DNA of 64,000 nt from Atriophallophorus winterbourni (lineage: Eukaryota > Platyhelminthes > Trematoda > Plagiorchiida > Microphallidae), in assembly GCA_013407085.1 (NCBI GenBank), contig JACCGJ010001942.1:1-64000 (forward strand), read 5' to 3'. Position numbers and translations under genes: made by a program. Shown here piece after piece: positions 34,301 to 41,406 of the stretch. How positions within the stretch are numbered: position 1 is the first letter of the stretch; the number at the start of each line of letters is the position of its first letter. Below the pieces are notes generated by a model. It did not search any database, was not told the DNA's origin, and saw only the letters and a list, made by a program, of their open reading frames with translations.

Positions 34301-37300
34301 ATTTGTTTTACAAATATATATATACGTGTAACGGGGTGATGTCGAAGAAGTTTGTCTCTAACGCTCAAGGGCTGAGTCTATTAGGCTAGAGTTCGCGCGG
34401 TCTTGCTGTACGCAAGTCAAACCTTTGGCACTGAGAAAAGAGGAATTATTACTTCTGGTGTCTCCGCAACATGGGAATCAGATGAAGGCTTTGACTGACA
34501 TTTTAGCTGCAATTGGAGCGTCCCGTCATCCAGGTCAGGTTTCAATAGGCCTGAATTTCCATACGCTTATTGCTTTTAATGATCTAACCCAAAATCTTGT
34601 TCAGTGGCGGTCTCGTTGTAGGCATCTTCTCGGAATTTGTGATTGATTGAAGTGGCGAGGAAAGCTTGTTATGATGCGTAACAGCGAAAGCGTTACAAAT
34701 GCATGTTTGATTCAAGATGTAGGCCGAGGTGTGCCCAATCTTTAATAGGTTGGATAGCTTTTTAAGTCCCACCCTTCCCCATCTTTCGGGAATTTTCACC
34801 ATGTCATGGTTGCAGGGCAGTTAAGCACTTTGTACTTGCTACCTGTGTAATGCTGTCCATGATGAGAATGATATTGTGCAACAGGATGTGTGAGTGGTAA
34901 ACGTGCAAAGAGAGAAACCCAAAAACCGGAAAAACCACTCCGACTTTTGGGATCGATAGCAAGACCTCGATATTATTCCAGTGATCAGGCAACCAATGCT
35001 TATTGATCGTACAATTCACAGTGCTGACGGCTTTAGAAGCCATTTCTCATGATGCATCGGGTTACATAAAAGCGGGCGCAACGTATACCCGGAATGCGTC
35101 TCCGCGAGAGACCTGTAGCGGTGATTGATTTTCGGTCCATTGATAATCGTTTGCTCTCCTTCTAAGTGATTTCTGCTTGGTCTATAGATTACATGCAATC
35201 CTTGGTGGGCTTTGCCTTTAAATGCCCGGTCCGGAGAAACCGAACTAGCTTCGGCTTGTCTCTTCATATCAGCTTGTGTTCATGCATTTAACTCTTGACT
35301 GTTCTTTTTTTAGCTGGGATCGGGTAAAGTGCCGCACAGTCAGAGACAGCGCGCGGACTCAGATGCTTTGTGATTGCTCAGGCCTCCGAAAACATTTAAC
35401 TAGCATTGTTATAGCAAGAGGTTTACCTGATGATGGTACCTTGCGTGGTGACGAAACGCATCTGCAGCATTTACAAGGACTTGGGGAAATCCTCCACAAT
35501 TACGCCGATTTCTTGTCAGGTGGAGTGAACGAGATCAGGTCCAATGAGTTTTGGTACCGCGGAATTAATAGTGCTCAAGATGTACATCCATGAGACCAAC
35601 AACAAAAATAATTTTACTTGCTTCCAATTTTTCTAGCAGTGGATCCATTTGTATCTGGCAACGGTCTGCTTGCGGGGACACGCTGGACTTTCATTGTCAT
35701 CATCTCTTTCTTTTATCTTGTTAGGCCTGGGCAAATTGACAATATCAAAGCCCACATACAGTCTATAACTATGTAGCTATTTGTCTAGACCAAGGCTTGC
35801 GATTTCCTTCCTCTTCGGTCAACGAGAAAGTCCACAATCGATCATTCGGCGATCGACTAGGTCTTCTTCGTTCGACTTTGATTCCAAGGATCAAATTTAA
35901 TTTCTTCAACATTTGAACTTTACGTGAGGTTGCATCTTCCTTCACTATCTAAACGCTACACAGCAGCCTTTTCGTGTTTCGCTCATGCGCTTTCTTCATT
36001 CTACATTCGCCAGTGTTCTTGAGATGCCAACTGCTGACCTTGGGAATTCTGCCCACAGGAAAGTGGATATTGAAGCGTGGATGCCAGGGGAGAACATGTA
36101 TGGCGAGGTGAGTATGGTATTTCACTGTTACGCTATGAAAGTAAAACTCGTGAACAAAATGTTGCAGCTTCTGGCGCCAAAACGTTCTCACTTTGAAGAC
36201 GATTACATTCGAGAAATACACGGAGCTGGCAAGATTGTAGACGGATTGATTACCAAACAATGTGATTCCCATTAAAGTGCTCGTCTTCCCGTTTTGGGAA
36301 TGCATTTCACTTCAGATAGGACCATGTATCAGCTGTTGTAAAATTACCTCCTCTATTCTGATAAGCTCTAGTCATCGACGCTAATGATTCAATGGCCCCT
36401 CATAGATGTACAATCTACATCGCGTTTGTTATTTAGCCAAAGACGATAAGGAAAGTAAGTACTACATTGAAATTAGAGAACGGTGCGTAACAATCGTGAT
36501 TAAGGATTTCTAGTGATATCAGGGTGACCTTGAAATAATCTGCACTATCAAGGACAGCGTTGCGCATCGTTAGCGAATACATAATTGTCATATAGTTTTG
36601 ACACAATAGAAGCTGAGATAAAAATCTACGCAATCTGTAAAAGAATAAGCACAGTATTAAGCATCTACACCCGGAAAAAAGCCACACTTCATCATCCTCA
36701 TCATTCGGCAACCTACAAAATTATTCAAACACTCCAAATGCATGCTCACTAAAAGACTACCATTGAACACCATTTGGAGACAAATCTATTGGAATGCTTC
36801 GCTACTTCGAAGCTGGATATTCGGACCCTAACTCGTGTGATGAACCGCCCTATATTCACCCTGGTTTGGTTGTCAAGCTCTCCTCATCTGCTTGAGCCAA
36901 TTTAATCTGGCAAAAATAGTATTAGGAAATCAATTGTTTCTCGTTCGCAATGCATGCATGACCCAACAAGCAAGTTTCTGCATGTTTTGACTTTTGCATC
37001 TACGTCTAATACAAAAGATTTTACTATCAATAGCTGAGTAGTAACTTAATGAAGAAAGTAGTGGATATGTCCCAGAGGGTTCTCAGCTGTAGTTTATTAT
37101 CGGTGACAATCAACTTAGCACCTTACTCTACATCTGCACCTCCGAAATTGTATTTGCTTAGAACTGTCTAAGCATAGGTTTTGTTCAATGATCCCTGTTG
37201 TTCTTGAAATTGGAATTAGAAATGTATCTCCAGAGCATTATTCAGGTTTGTGCGTTTTCACGCAACACCATTTTTTAATTTATAAATGAGCACATTTCTC

Positions 37301-37989
37301 TGCATTGGTCACTATTTCGCTAGCTCATTAACCGTCAGACGTAAACCAGAAATAAAGGAACAACAATAAAGGTTATCCGGATATTCTAAACCTTTTGGCA
37401 GAATAGATACCAAATGCTTTCAAGTACAAGCAGCACAAAATCGTCCACATAAACATCTGTTTCTACACTCGGTAAAAATTAATGAAATTATACTCTGGTG
37501 CGAACTTCGTTTCAGATTTCTAGCACAACCAGTTGTCTCGATTACCAGGCTAAACGTTTGAATATCAAATGGCGTTCACCGCATGGCGAAACCTATGCGT
37601 ATACAGTGAGTTCTTATCGAAATTCATCGCATCCTGTGGTGTTTTAATCCAAGGCGAACCAATCCCTACTTTCTTTGTCCACAGTTGAATGGAACTGGTT
37701 GCGCGGTTCCTCGTGTAATGAAAGCTCTTTTGGAGACGCATCAAGAAAAAGTGAGTTCACACACCTCGTGCATATTTTCTTGATTTTCATTCTCATATCT
37801 ATCCAGGCTTTGACAACCTGGCAGTGTCTTAGCCCACTTGTAGTCTCTGACTGTGTGGCACTTTGCCTGTATCCGGGCTTGTGATTTGATACATACATCT
37901 ATGACTATGTCACACAATCATGACGACATTCTTTCCATGGAACTTGACAAGCTGTCTTGTATTCATTTTTAAATGATTATATATATAGT

Positions 37990-38031
<42 letters not shown>

Positions 38032-38166
38032 ATATATGAATGAAGAATGACACAAGCCTGGTCCAGGCAAGTGCCGTACAGTCCAGAGACTGCACACGTG
38101 GGCTAAGATACTGTCAGGTTGCCCCAGGCCTAGACAGAGATCTATATATATATATATATATATATC

Positions 38167-38198
<32 letters not shown>

Positions 38199-39057
38199 CG
38201 TTGTATTGGAGCCTTAACCTTGACTGATTGATGCAACGAACAGAGTTACCCCGTGAATGAACCAACACAAAAGGTTGCCACTCGGACTGTTGTATGTATG
38301 AGATCACAAGCCTGGACACAGACAGTGCTGCACAGAGACTGCACGTGGGCTAAGATACTGCCTTGGTCTGCATAGATGAGAATGAAAATAAACTATTGTT
38401 CATCAGAACAAGCATCCTTAATCAAACGCATGACGAACACGCGGGATTAAATAACTAATCCAAGACGCATAATGACTGACTGACCTTATCGAGGTTACGA
38501 TTGCCGTTTGAGTTGTTCATACATGGGGCATAAAAAACGTGCGATTTTTCCCGCGCATTGGTTCGACATGATCAAATCATCTTAGTTTGCGCAGGTTGGT
38601 CTCCCACTTCATGCAAACATTAGAGCCGAAAACTTTCAACGGATGGTACCCATAATACTGCTGAGAGAGTTGTTTTAAATCACTTGACCACGTTTAAGAG
38701 CTTTTTCTACAACACTCGAATCTCGCGCGCATACCACTCTACTCTAAACTTGACATCTTGTGACAACCGAGAGAATGCACGGGGAGGTTTCGGAAATACG
38801 TAACAATGTCGGTTTCCTAACTAACATTGGCACCAGTTGTTTCTGCATTGTCGCTTAGTACCGATTTAATACTCTTTCTCTAAAATATACTTTTTTCTTA
38901 ATCGTAATACTCTCGAAATCAACACCCCCATATCTTTCAGGATGGCGCAGTCGTGATCCCCGCAGTACTACTTCCGTTTTTGCCACAAATTGAAATACCG
39001 GCCCATCAAAACAACGTCTTATCCTTCAAGCGTATCTCGCATCAAAAGCAGTCGTAA
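22374..39057 (+). CDS. SARS2: Seryl-tRNA synthetase, mitochondrial (13 exons, complete)
   Basis: Exons: 22374-22574, 23532-23615, 24661-24713, 24796-24838, 24971-25069, 28886-28943, 29023-29327, 31718-31921, 34160-34269, 36014-36107, 37516-37605, 37685-37750, 38941-39057. They total 1524 nt, one open frame, 507 residues plus TAA, all GT-AG and phase-consistent. The enzyme charges tRNA-Ser with serine in the matrix. The N-terminus is Arg/His-rich without acidic residues for ~20 positions (MLALRCLHQVGAPRWMHRLR), as expected for an import signal. Residues ~60-160 form the tRNA-binding arm, ending LPNTTHPSTPVGG. Class II features: LTHVGRSTGDRTYY and FTPVSVPDILPESVI (motif 1 region), CLSGTSEMALAG (serine pocket TSE), SRCYRQEA..LYRVHQFTK (motif 2), and GTGCAVPRVMKALLE (motif 3 Arg). 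The C-terminal part has VLEMPTADLG and KVDIEAWMPG. Introns hold PLEs, repeats C/E and SINE-F. Confidence 0.95.
23185..23267 (+). repeat. Repeat G copy 1
   Basis: GGTCCCACCTTTCCC..AAGTCATGGTTGTATGGCAG..TACTTGCTGCCTATG, paired with 34755-34850. It abuts a SINE-F copy on the right. In SARS2 intron 1. Confidence 0.5.
23250..23356 (+). repeat. SINE-F copy
   Basis: TGCCTGGGCAACCTGACAGT..GGCTGGATCAGGCTTGTGCTTTCATATC. SARS2 intron 1. Confidence 0.85.
24244..24301. repeat. (TATG)n / (TAGG)n microsatellite
   Basis: About a dozen TATG units ending in three GGTA-like units. Immediately followed by a minus-strand SINE-F, consistent with the (CATA)n tail of that element having expanded. SARS2 intron 2. 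Confidence 0.95.
24305..24388 (-). repeat. SINE-F fragment
   Basis: ACCAGCCTGGGTCCGGGAAA..TTGCCGCACAGTTAGAAACAG..GACTAAGATGCTGACAG. Abuts the next copy head to head. Confidence 0.7.
24390..24602 (+). repeat. SINE-F, near full length
   Basis: GCGGCTACATCGTGCTA, TTGGCCAACGGTAGTG, CGCTGAGTCTCACTACC, then the core and a TTTCATACATACATAC tail. It ends 59 nt before the SARS2 exon at 24661. Confidence 0.85.
24845..24957 (+). repeat. SINE-F relic filling a SARS2 intron
   Basis: CCCTATTTCTTTCACATCTG..CAAGGCAACCTGATAATAGC.. AACTGAAAGCATCATACAT. The host intron is only 132 nt (24839-24970), so the relic makes up most of it. Confidence 0.5.
25817..26240 (-). repeat. SINE-D copy with LINE-C-type 3' tail
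   Basis: The longest SINE-D copy. Minus-strand end is GCGGACTCATCCTCTAGAGG followed by AGGTAGTCGCACAAAAGTAAA. Body blocks include CCACCTCTTTCTGACAACTC and GGTTGTGCAAAGGCTAGAGA. The 5' end is near 26240-26280. No RT domain. Lies in SARS2 intron 25070-28885. The part 25070-25816 shows nothing recognisable. Confidence 0.75.
26312..27545 (+). repeat. Direct repeat flanking the inverted PLE fragment
   Basis: A ~70 bp block (ATGTTCAAACGATTGC.GGGAGTCAGCAAGGTATT..TTCGA.ACCGATCGG..ATAATCATGA) occurs at 26312-26385 and again at 27468-27545 in the same orientation. The second copy leads into the PLE N-terminal coding part, so the block is probably PLE leader or pseudo-LTR sequence. Confidence 0.6.
26518..27420 (-). 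mobile_element. Penelope-like element, RT C-terminus plus GIY-YIG endonuclease
   Basis: On the minus strand: MEETLPFLDCLA (end of RT), MTVYCKPIDKDAILKYTSAH, DRLCSDYANKKRAHQEVSRR and GYPKSLIKRQPNRVKYP, then after a frame change IRVTHKRGRTLRSVL, CIYKMKCKGCAGVYIGQMFR (the GIY-YIG core as GVYIGQ) and the conserved tail DHLLDTGRSVDLDNLEGIRW..SYTERLHAEAVEI. PLEs are retroelements whose RT is fused to this endonuclease. The N-terminal half is absent from this strand. Located in a SARS2 intron. Confidence 0.9.
27468..28190 (+). mobile_element. Penelope-like element, N-terminal half
   Basis: The + strand reads FKRLPGVSKVF, then VINLSDRPLWQTEQRLLKKG and GLNFSLSATF, then EEGIVITKADKGRTTAFLSK. This is the LS..E..LL.KGLNF and ADKG signature of PLE reverse transcriptases. 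Several frame changes. It stops before the catalytic domain and is opposite in orientation to the neighbouring PLE 3' half. Confidence 0.85.
28195..28312 (+). repeat. Solo LINE-A 3' end (internally deleted)
   Basis: AAAATTGCATGCAGTGAAACTAC..GCTTGGCGCTTTGCC..CTGTGCTTCATGATGATGATGATC. Directly follows the PLE fragment. Confidence 0.75.
28313..28885. other. SARS2 intron sequence, nothing assigned
   Basis: A minus-strand open frame at 28324-28536 (LNYLVGRLHNRLGTSS) is not recognised. The rest to the SARS2 exon at 28886 is unremarkable. Confidence 0.3.
29328..30470. other. SARS2 intron sequence, no repeat recognised
   Basis: Low-complexity AT-rich intron. Short minus-strand frames such as 29771-30046 show no domain. 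No copy of the local repeat families was seen. Confidence 0.4.
30475..30511 (-). ncRNA. Hammerhead-like motif (copy 1, core changed)
   Basis: Minus strand: CTAACGA (30501-30507, normally CTGANGA), a hairpin GCTTCTG..CAGAAGC, then GAAAC (GAAA at 30481-30484). The second core strand is intact but the first has an A at an essential G position, so this copy should be inactive. Lies 5' of repeat E, downstream of a PLE fragment. Confidence 0.4.
30535..31020 (-). repeat. Repeat E, long copy
   Basis: Inverse of 18140-18600, for example GGTGCCAGCTGGGTGGGCTC, CTCCGAACTGG, GGTGCGAACCTCTCTCGCTC and CTACTTCGGTGTAGGCAACC. GC-rich relative to the intron around it. No coding frame. Confidence 0.75.
31120..31470 (-). 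mobile_element. Penelope-like element fragment (endonuclease C-terminus)
   Basis: Minus strand reads LTAEHVLNTGHRVDFNDVIW, then RGVRPYMEGLYSEAV and NKADWEDISTIW. These correspond to the post-GIY-YIG tail of the PLE at 26518-27420. Its 3' flank (GATCAATTGACACATCAT..CTTTAATTGTTTT) resembles the flank of that copy too, so same family. Confidence 0.8.
31936..32392 (-). repeat. Repeat C in SARS2 intron
   Basis: Second copy of the 11100-11512 repeat with the same two ends: AGGCCCCGCT on the right and the ACGAATAAAGT hairpin plus (CTT)n on the left (minus-strand sense). It contains ~50 extra bases near 32100-32155 compared with the first copy. It starts 15 nt after the 3' end of a SARS2 exon. Confidence 0.75.
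32717..32760 (-). ncRNA. Hammerhead-like motif in PLE 3' region (copy 2)
   Basis: Minus strand: GGGT, then CTGACGA (32747-32753), a stem AGCTTCTG..CAGAAG, then GTGAAC, CGTT and ACCC (32717-32720). The outer GGGT/ACCC can pair as stem I, and GUU before ACCC would be the cleavage triplet. The first core strand is intact and the GAAA strand is GAAC. It lies ~300 nt 3' of the PLE coding end on the same strand. Confidence 0.45.
32860..33660 (-). mobile_element. Penelope-like element, second family, 3' half
   Basis: From 33660 on the minus strand: HLCSNERERKQVHREASQRF, DHGYPTFFVKR, IRVTYKKGETIRSVLMHLTY, then SIYRINCMDC.GVYIGQTSSE (GIY-YIG core) and, from about 33261, RVIDTGHSVDLDNVAILRRG, YNERLHAEAVEIAKAGR and NKVDGAEIFTIRRSAL, with a stop at 33064. 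The 3' UTR continues to about 32860 and shares CACGTCAATCTGATACAAGT with 39930-39960. Lies in a SARS2 intron. Confidence 0.88.
33978..34040 (+). repeat. SINE-F fragment
   Basis: TATCTGTCTAGACCTGGGCA..CCTGAGAGTATGTTAGCCCACGTGCAGTCTC. Confidence 0.75.
34755..34850 (+). repeat. Repeat G copy 2
   Basis: AAGTCCCACCCTTCCCC..CATGTCATGGTTGCAGGGCAG..GTACTTGCTACCTGTG; partner of 23185-23267. Confidence 0.5.
35310..35385 (-). repeat. SINE-F fragment
   Basis: AGTGCCGCACAGTCAGAGAC..GGACTCAGATGCT..GATTGCTCAGGCCT. Confidence 0.7.
35720..35805 (+). repeat. SINE-F fragment
   Basis: GTTAGGCCTGGGCAAATTGACA..AGCCCACATACAGTCT..ACCAAGGCTTGCGATTTCC. Confidence 0.7.
36108..37515. other. SARS2 intron sequence, largely unassigned
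   Basis: AT-rich. Only a weak SINE-F distal-block trace near 37075-37150 (ATCGGTGACAATCAACTTAGCAC in interrupted form). No other repeat or gene recognised. Confidence 0.35.
37793..37897 (+). repeat. SINE-F copy
   Basis: CATATCTATCCAGGCTTTGAC..GTCTCTGACTGTGTGGCACT..TTGTGATTTGATACATAC. It starts ~40 nt after the SARS2 exon ending 37750. Confidence 0.85.
37975..38195. repeat. (TA)n microsatellite split by a SINE-F
   Basis: Two TA-rich runs (about 37975-38037 and 38143-38195) flank a minus-strand SINE-F core at 38040-38142 (ACACAAGCCTGGTCCAGGC..CCAGGCCTAGACAG). The element apparently landed in a TA array. Confidence 0.9.
38290..38385 (-). repeat. SINE-F fragment
   Basis: TGTATGTATGAGATCACAAGCC tail/core junction, then CAGAGACTGCACGTGGGCTA. 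Internal deletion. The rest of the intron to 38940 is unassigned. Confidence 0.75.
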
Positions 39058-39430
39058 TATGCACAAATATTATTTGATTTTCACTTGCTTGTGTACAGTG
39101 GTTGTTTTATAAAATATAAATAATCGTTTTATCAATATATCTATATATACAACTTCGCGAATTGTCTGTCGTCCTTACTCGCCGCATTGATCATCTTCAT
39201 CAACGATCGTTTCCAATCGTCGGTTTGTGCGCGAGGCCTTGCGTTCGGGCATTTTCTCGCCAAATGCTTCGAGTTCTTCGTGCAGGGACATCATGTTATC
39301 GGCCAAACTGTTCGACCAGATTGAAATGGGGAATTTCTCGATTTCATCTTCGTCGGACTGTCAAGTGGGACAGAGTGGTCGTTTAGGACAATCAACGGAA
39401 CTAGATTTACTTATGCAAAGAAATTTGAGA

Positions 39431-39545
39431 ATAAAACGTTCCGCATCTGGTATAGACGCTTCGCCGGACCTAGTGTAACAGTCAGTACAGGGAGCATGAC
39501 TAAGAAACATTCCATCCATCACCTTTATACTAGAAAGCGGGATGA
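39431..39545 (-). ncRNA. Hammerhead-like motif in PLE-derived sequence (copy 3, decayed)
   Basis: Minus strand: GGT, CCGGCGA (39461-39467), hairpin GCGTCTATACCAGATGC, then GGAACGTT. It aligns with the other two motifs, and its flank TGTAACAGTCA..ACAGGGAGCATGACTAAG matches the flank of copy 2, so both come from the same PLE 3' region. PLE 3' UTR blocks follow near 39900-39975. Confidence 0.4.
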
Positions 39546-39579
39546 GCGCAAGCGTTCACGCGACTAGTATGCAGACCAA

Positions 39580-39770
39580 TGTATGTATGAAATCACAAGC
39601 CTGATCCAGACAAAGTGCCACACAGTCGGAGACTACACATGGGCTAAGATACTGTCAGGTTGCCCAGGCCTAAACAGTTGAGGGGAAGGAAAATAGCAAT
39701 AGCAGTAAGACTCCAGCATTAACTCGCATGCAGATCACTACCGGTGGCAAGTCAATTTAGCAGACCAAGG
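39580..39770 (-). repeat. SINE-F, near full length
   Basis: ATGTATGTATGAAATCACAAG, core, then CATGCAGATCACTACCGGTG. Between SARS2 and the FKBP gene. Confidence 0.85.
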
Positions 39771-39984
39771 CCTTGAATGAAAGCTTCATCCAACATTAAA
39801 CAAAAATACAGGCTGAAAATATGGGGAGAGTTTAGTGGAGTAAAATAACGTATATCACCAAACATACTACGGTAAACCTTGGTCAGGTAAGCATCGCCAT
39901 AATCGGCGGTTGAGTAGCCTAATGCGGTGTTTAATCACATCAATCTGACACAAGTGAACACGGAACAGAGTCTGGTAGACGGTT

Positions 39985-40166
39985 AGTTGGTGCACACCAC
40001 CTATTTCTGGCTACTCCCTGCTGCCTTGCAGGTCGCACTTGGTTGTGCAAAGGCTAGAGAAGCCGACTCGAAGAAGCGTCGAGTGGTGCTGCTTTGTACC
40101 CAAATTACCACGACACTTCATTGAAGCCGACTTATCCTCCAGGTGGAGAAAGTCGCACAAAAGTAA
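39985..40166 (+). repeat. SINE-D 3' part with LINE-C tail
   Basis: GGTTAGTTGGTGCACACCAC, CCTGCTGCCTTGCAGGTCGC, GAAGCCGACTTATCCTCCAG and terminal AGTCGCACAAAAGTAAG. Opposite orientation to the other two SINE-D copies. Confidence 0.75.
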
Positions 40167-40344
40167 GTGGCCACGGACAAGCTGAACCGACTGGCTCACA
40201 TGCTAAAAATTACTCTTATCGATTGAACGAATATTTCTTTGCATTATGAATACGAGATCGACTCCAAACATACTCCAATCAATTCCAGAATTTGTTTATG
40301 AGCAATGTACAGTTGCTGATGTTGAACTGTTTCGTTTTGAGTTA

Positions 40345-40550
40345 CTGTATGTATGTATGTATGAAGTCACAAGCCTGATCCAGGCTAAGTGCCGAACAGT
40401 CATAGACTGCACGTGGGCTAATATACTGTCAGGTTGCCCAGGCGTAGACAAGAAAAATAGCAGTGGCAATGAGATTGCAGCGTGTATTCGCATGCTGTAA
40501 TCACAGCTAGCATCGGGTGAATATTAAGCTATCGGCTAAATCGTCACGAT
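40345..40550 (-). repeat. SINE-F, near full length
   Basis: (TGTA)n tail, TCACAAGCCTGATCCAGGC, then core and distal block to about 40550. Confidence 0.85.
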
Positions 40551-40634
40551 AATGATAGCAAGATAGACTGGGTTTTTCTGGTTATTTCCACACGAATCTG
40601 TACGAGAAATTGATGTTTATCAACTTCGATACGC

Positions 40635-41080
40635 GAGTATGAAATCACAAGCCTGGATCCAAGAAAAGTGCCGCAAAGTCAGAGACCGTGCGTGAGCAAA
40701 GATATTGTCAGGCTTGTGACTTCATACAGATATAAAAAAGGTGAAATGGCGGTGAGACTCCAGCGTATCTCCAGCTGGATATATGATCTAGGTAAAGTGC
40801 TGCACAGTCAGAGAATGCACGTGGTATATGTATGGTATGAAAGCACAAGCCTGATCCAGGCAAAGTGCCGCAAAGTCAGAGACTGCACGTGGGCTGAGAT
40901 ACTGTAATGCACGTGGGCGATATTACTGTCAAGTTGTCTGGGCTTAGACAGATATGAGAAAAAAAGGAAATTGTAGTGAGACTCCAGCGTGTTTCAGCAT
41001 GCAGCTCACTACCGTTGACCAATCAATTTAGCACGATGCTAGCTGCATAGTACTGCACGATTGAATATCCGTGCATAAAC
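40635..41080 (-). repeat. Cluster of SINE-F copies
   Basis: A fragment at 40635-40720, a second at 40775-40828, and a near full-length copy from about 40830 to 41080 with the distal block CTCACTACCGTTGACCAATC and AGTACTGCACGATTG. The full copy carries an internal duplication of the GCACGTGGGC segment near 40885-40925. Confidence 0.85.
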
Positions 41081-41406
41081 TTCGGTAGAAGCCGGCAAAT
41101 GGTACGCGCTACCGTTCGTTTTTTCATCGCCCAGCAACTAGGGTACGCAGCACATACGAATATCGGAACGTAATGGGTATTTTAATCGACTGGATGGTGT
41201 GTTACTGCCGCTCATGTTGCACGTGGATATGGTGTGAAATTGTGGTAAAGCGCATTTCCCAATTTTAGATCGTGACTTCACGTGATTTACACGATTAATG
41301 TTAAGGCTAGTGATATTCAAAATACGGTTTTCAGTCACTGATAGCACATCTGTTATGGCGTGACCGGAAAGGAAGGAAAATAAACGCGTGGTTGTGTTAC
41401 CTCGGC

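Noticed and set aside
37969..38319. Minus-strand frame rich in Ile-Tyr
   Set aside because: Translation of (TA)n arrays and a SINE-F insertion.
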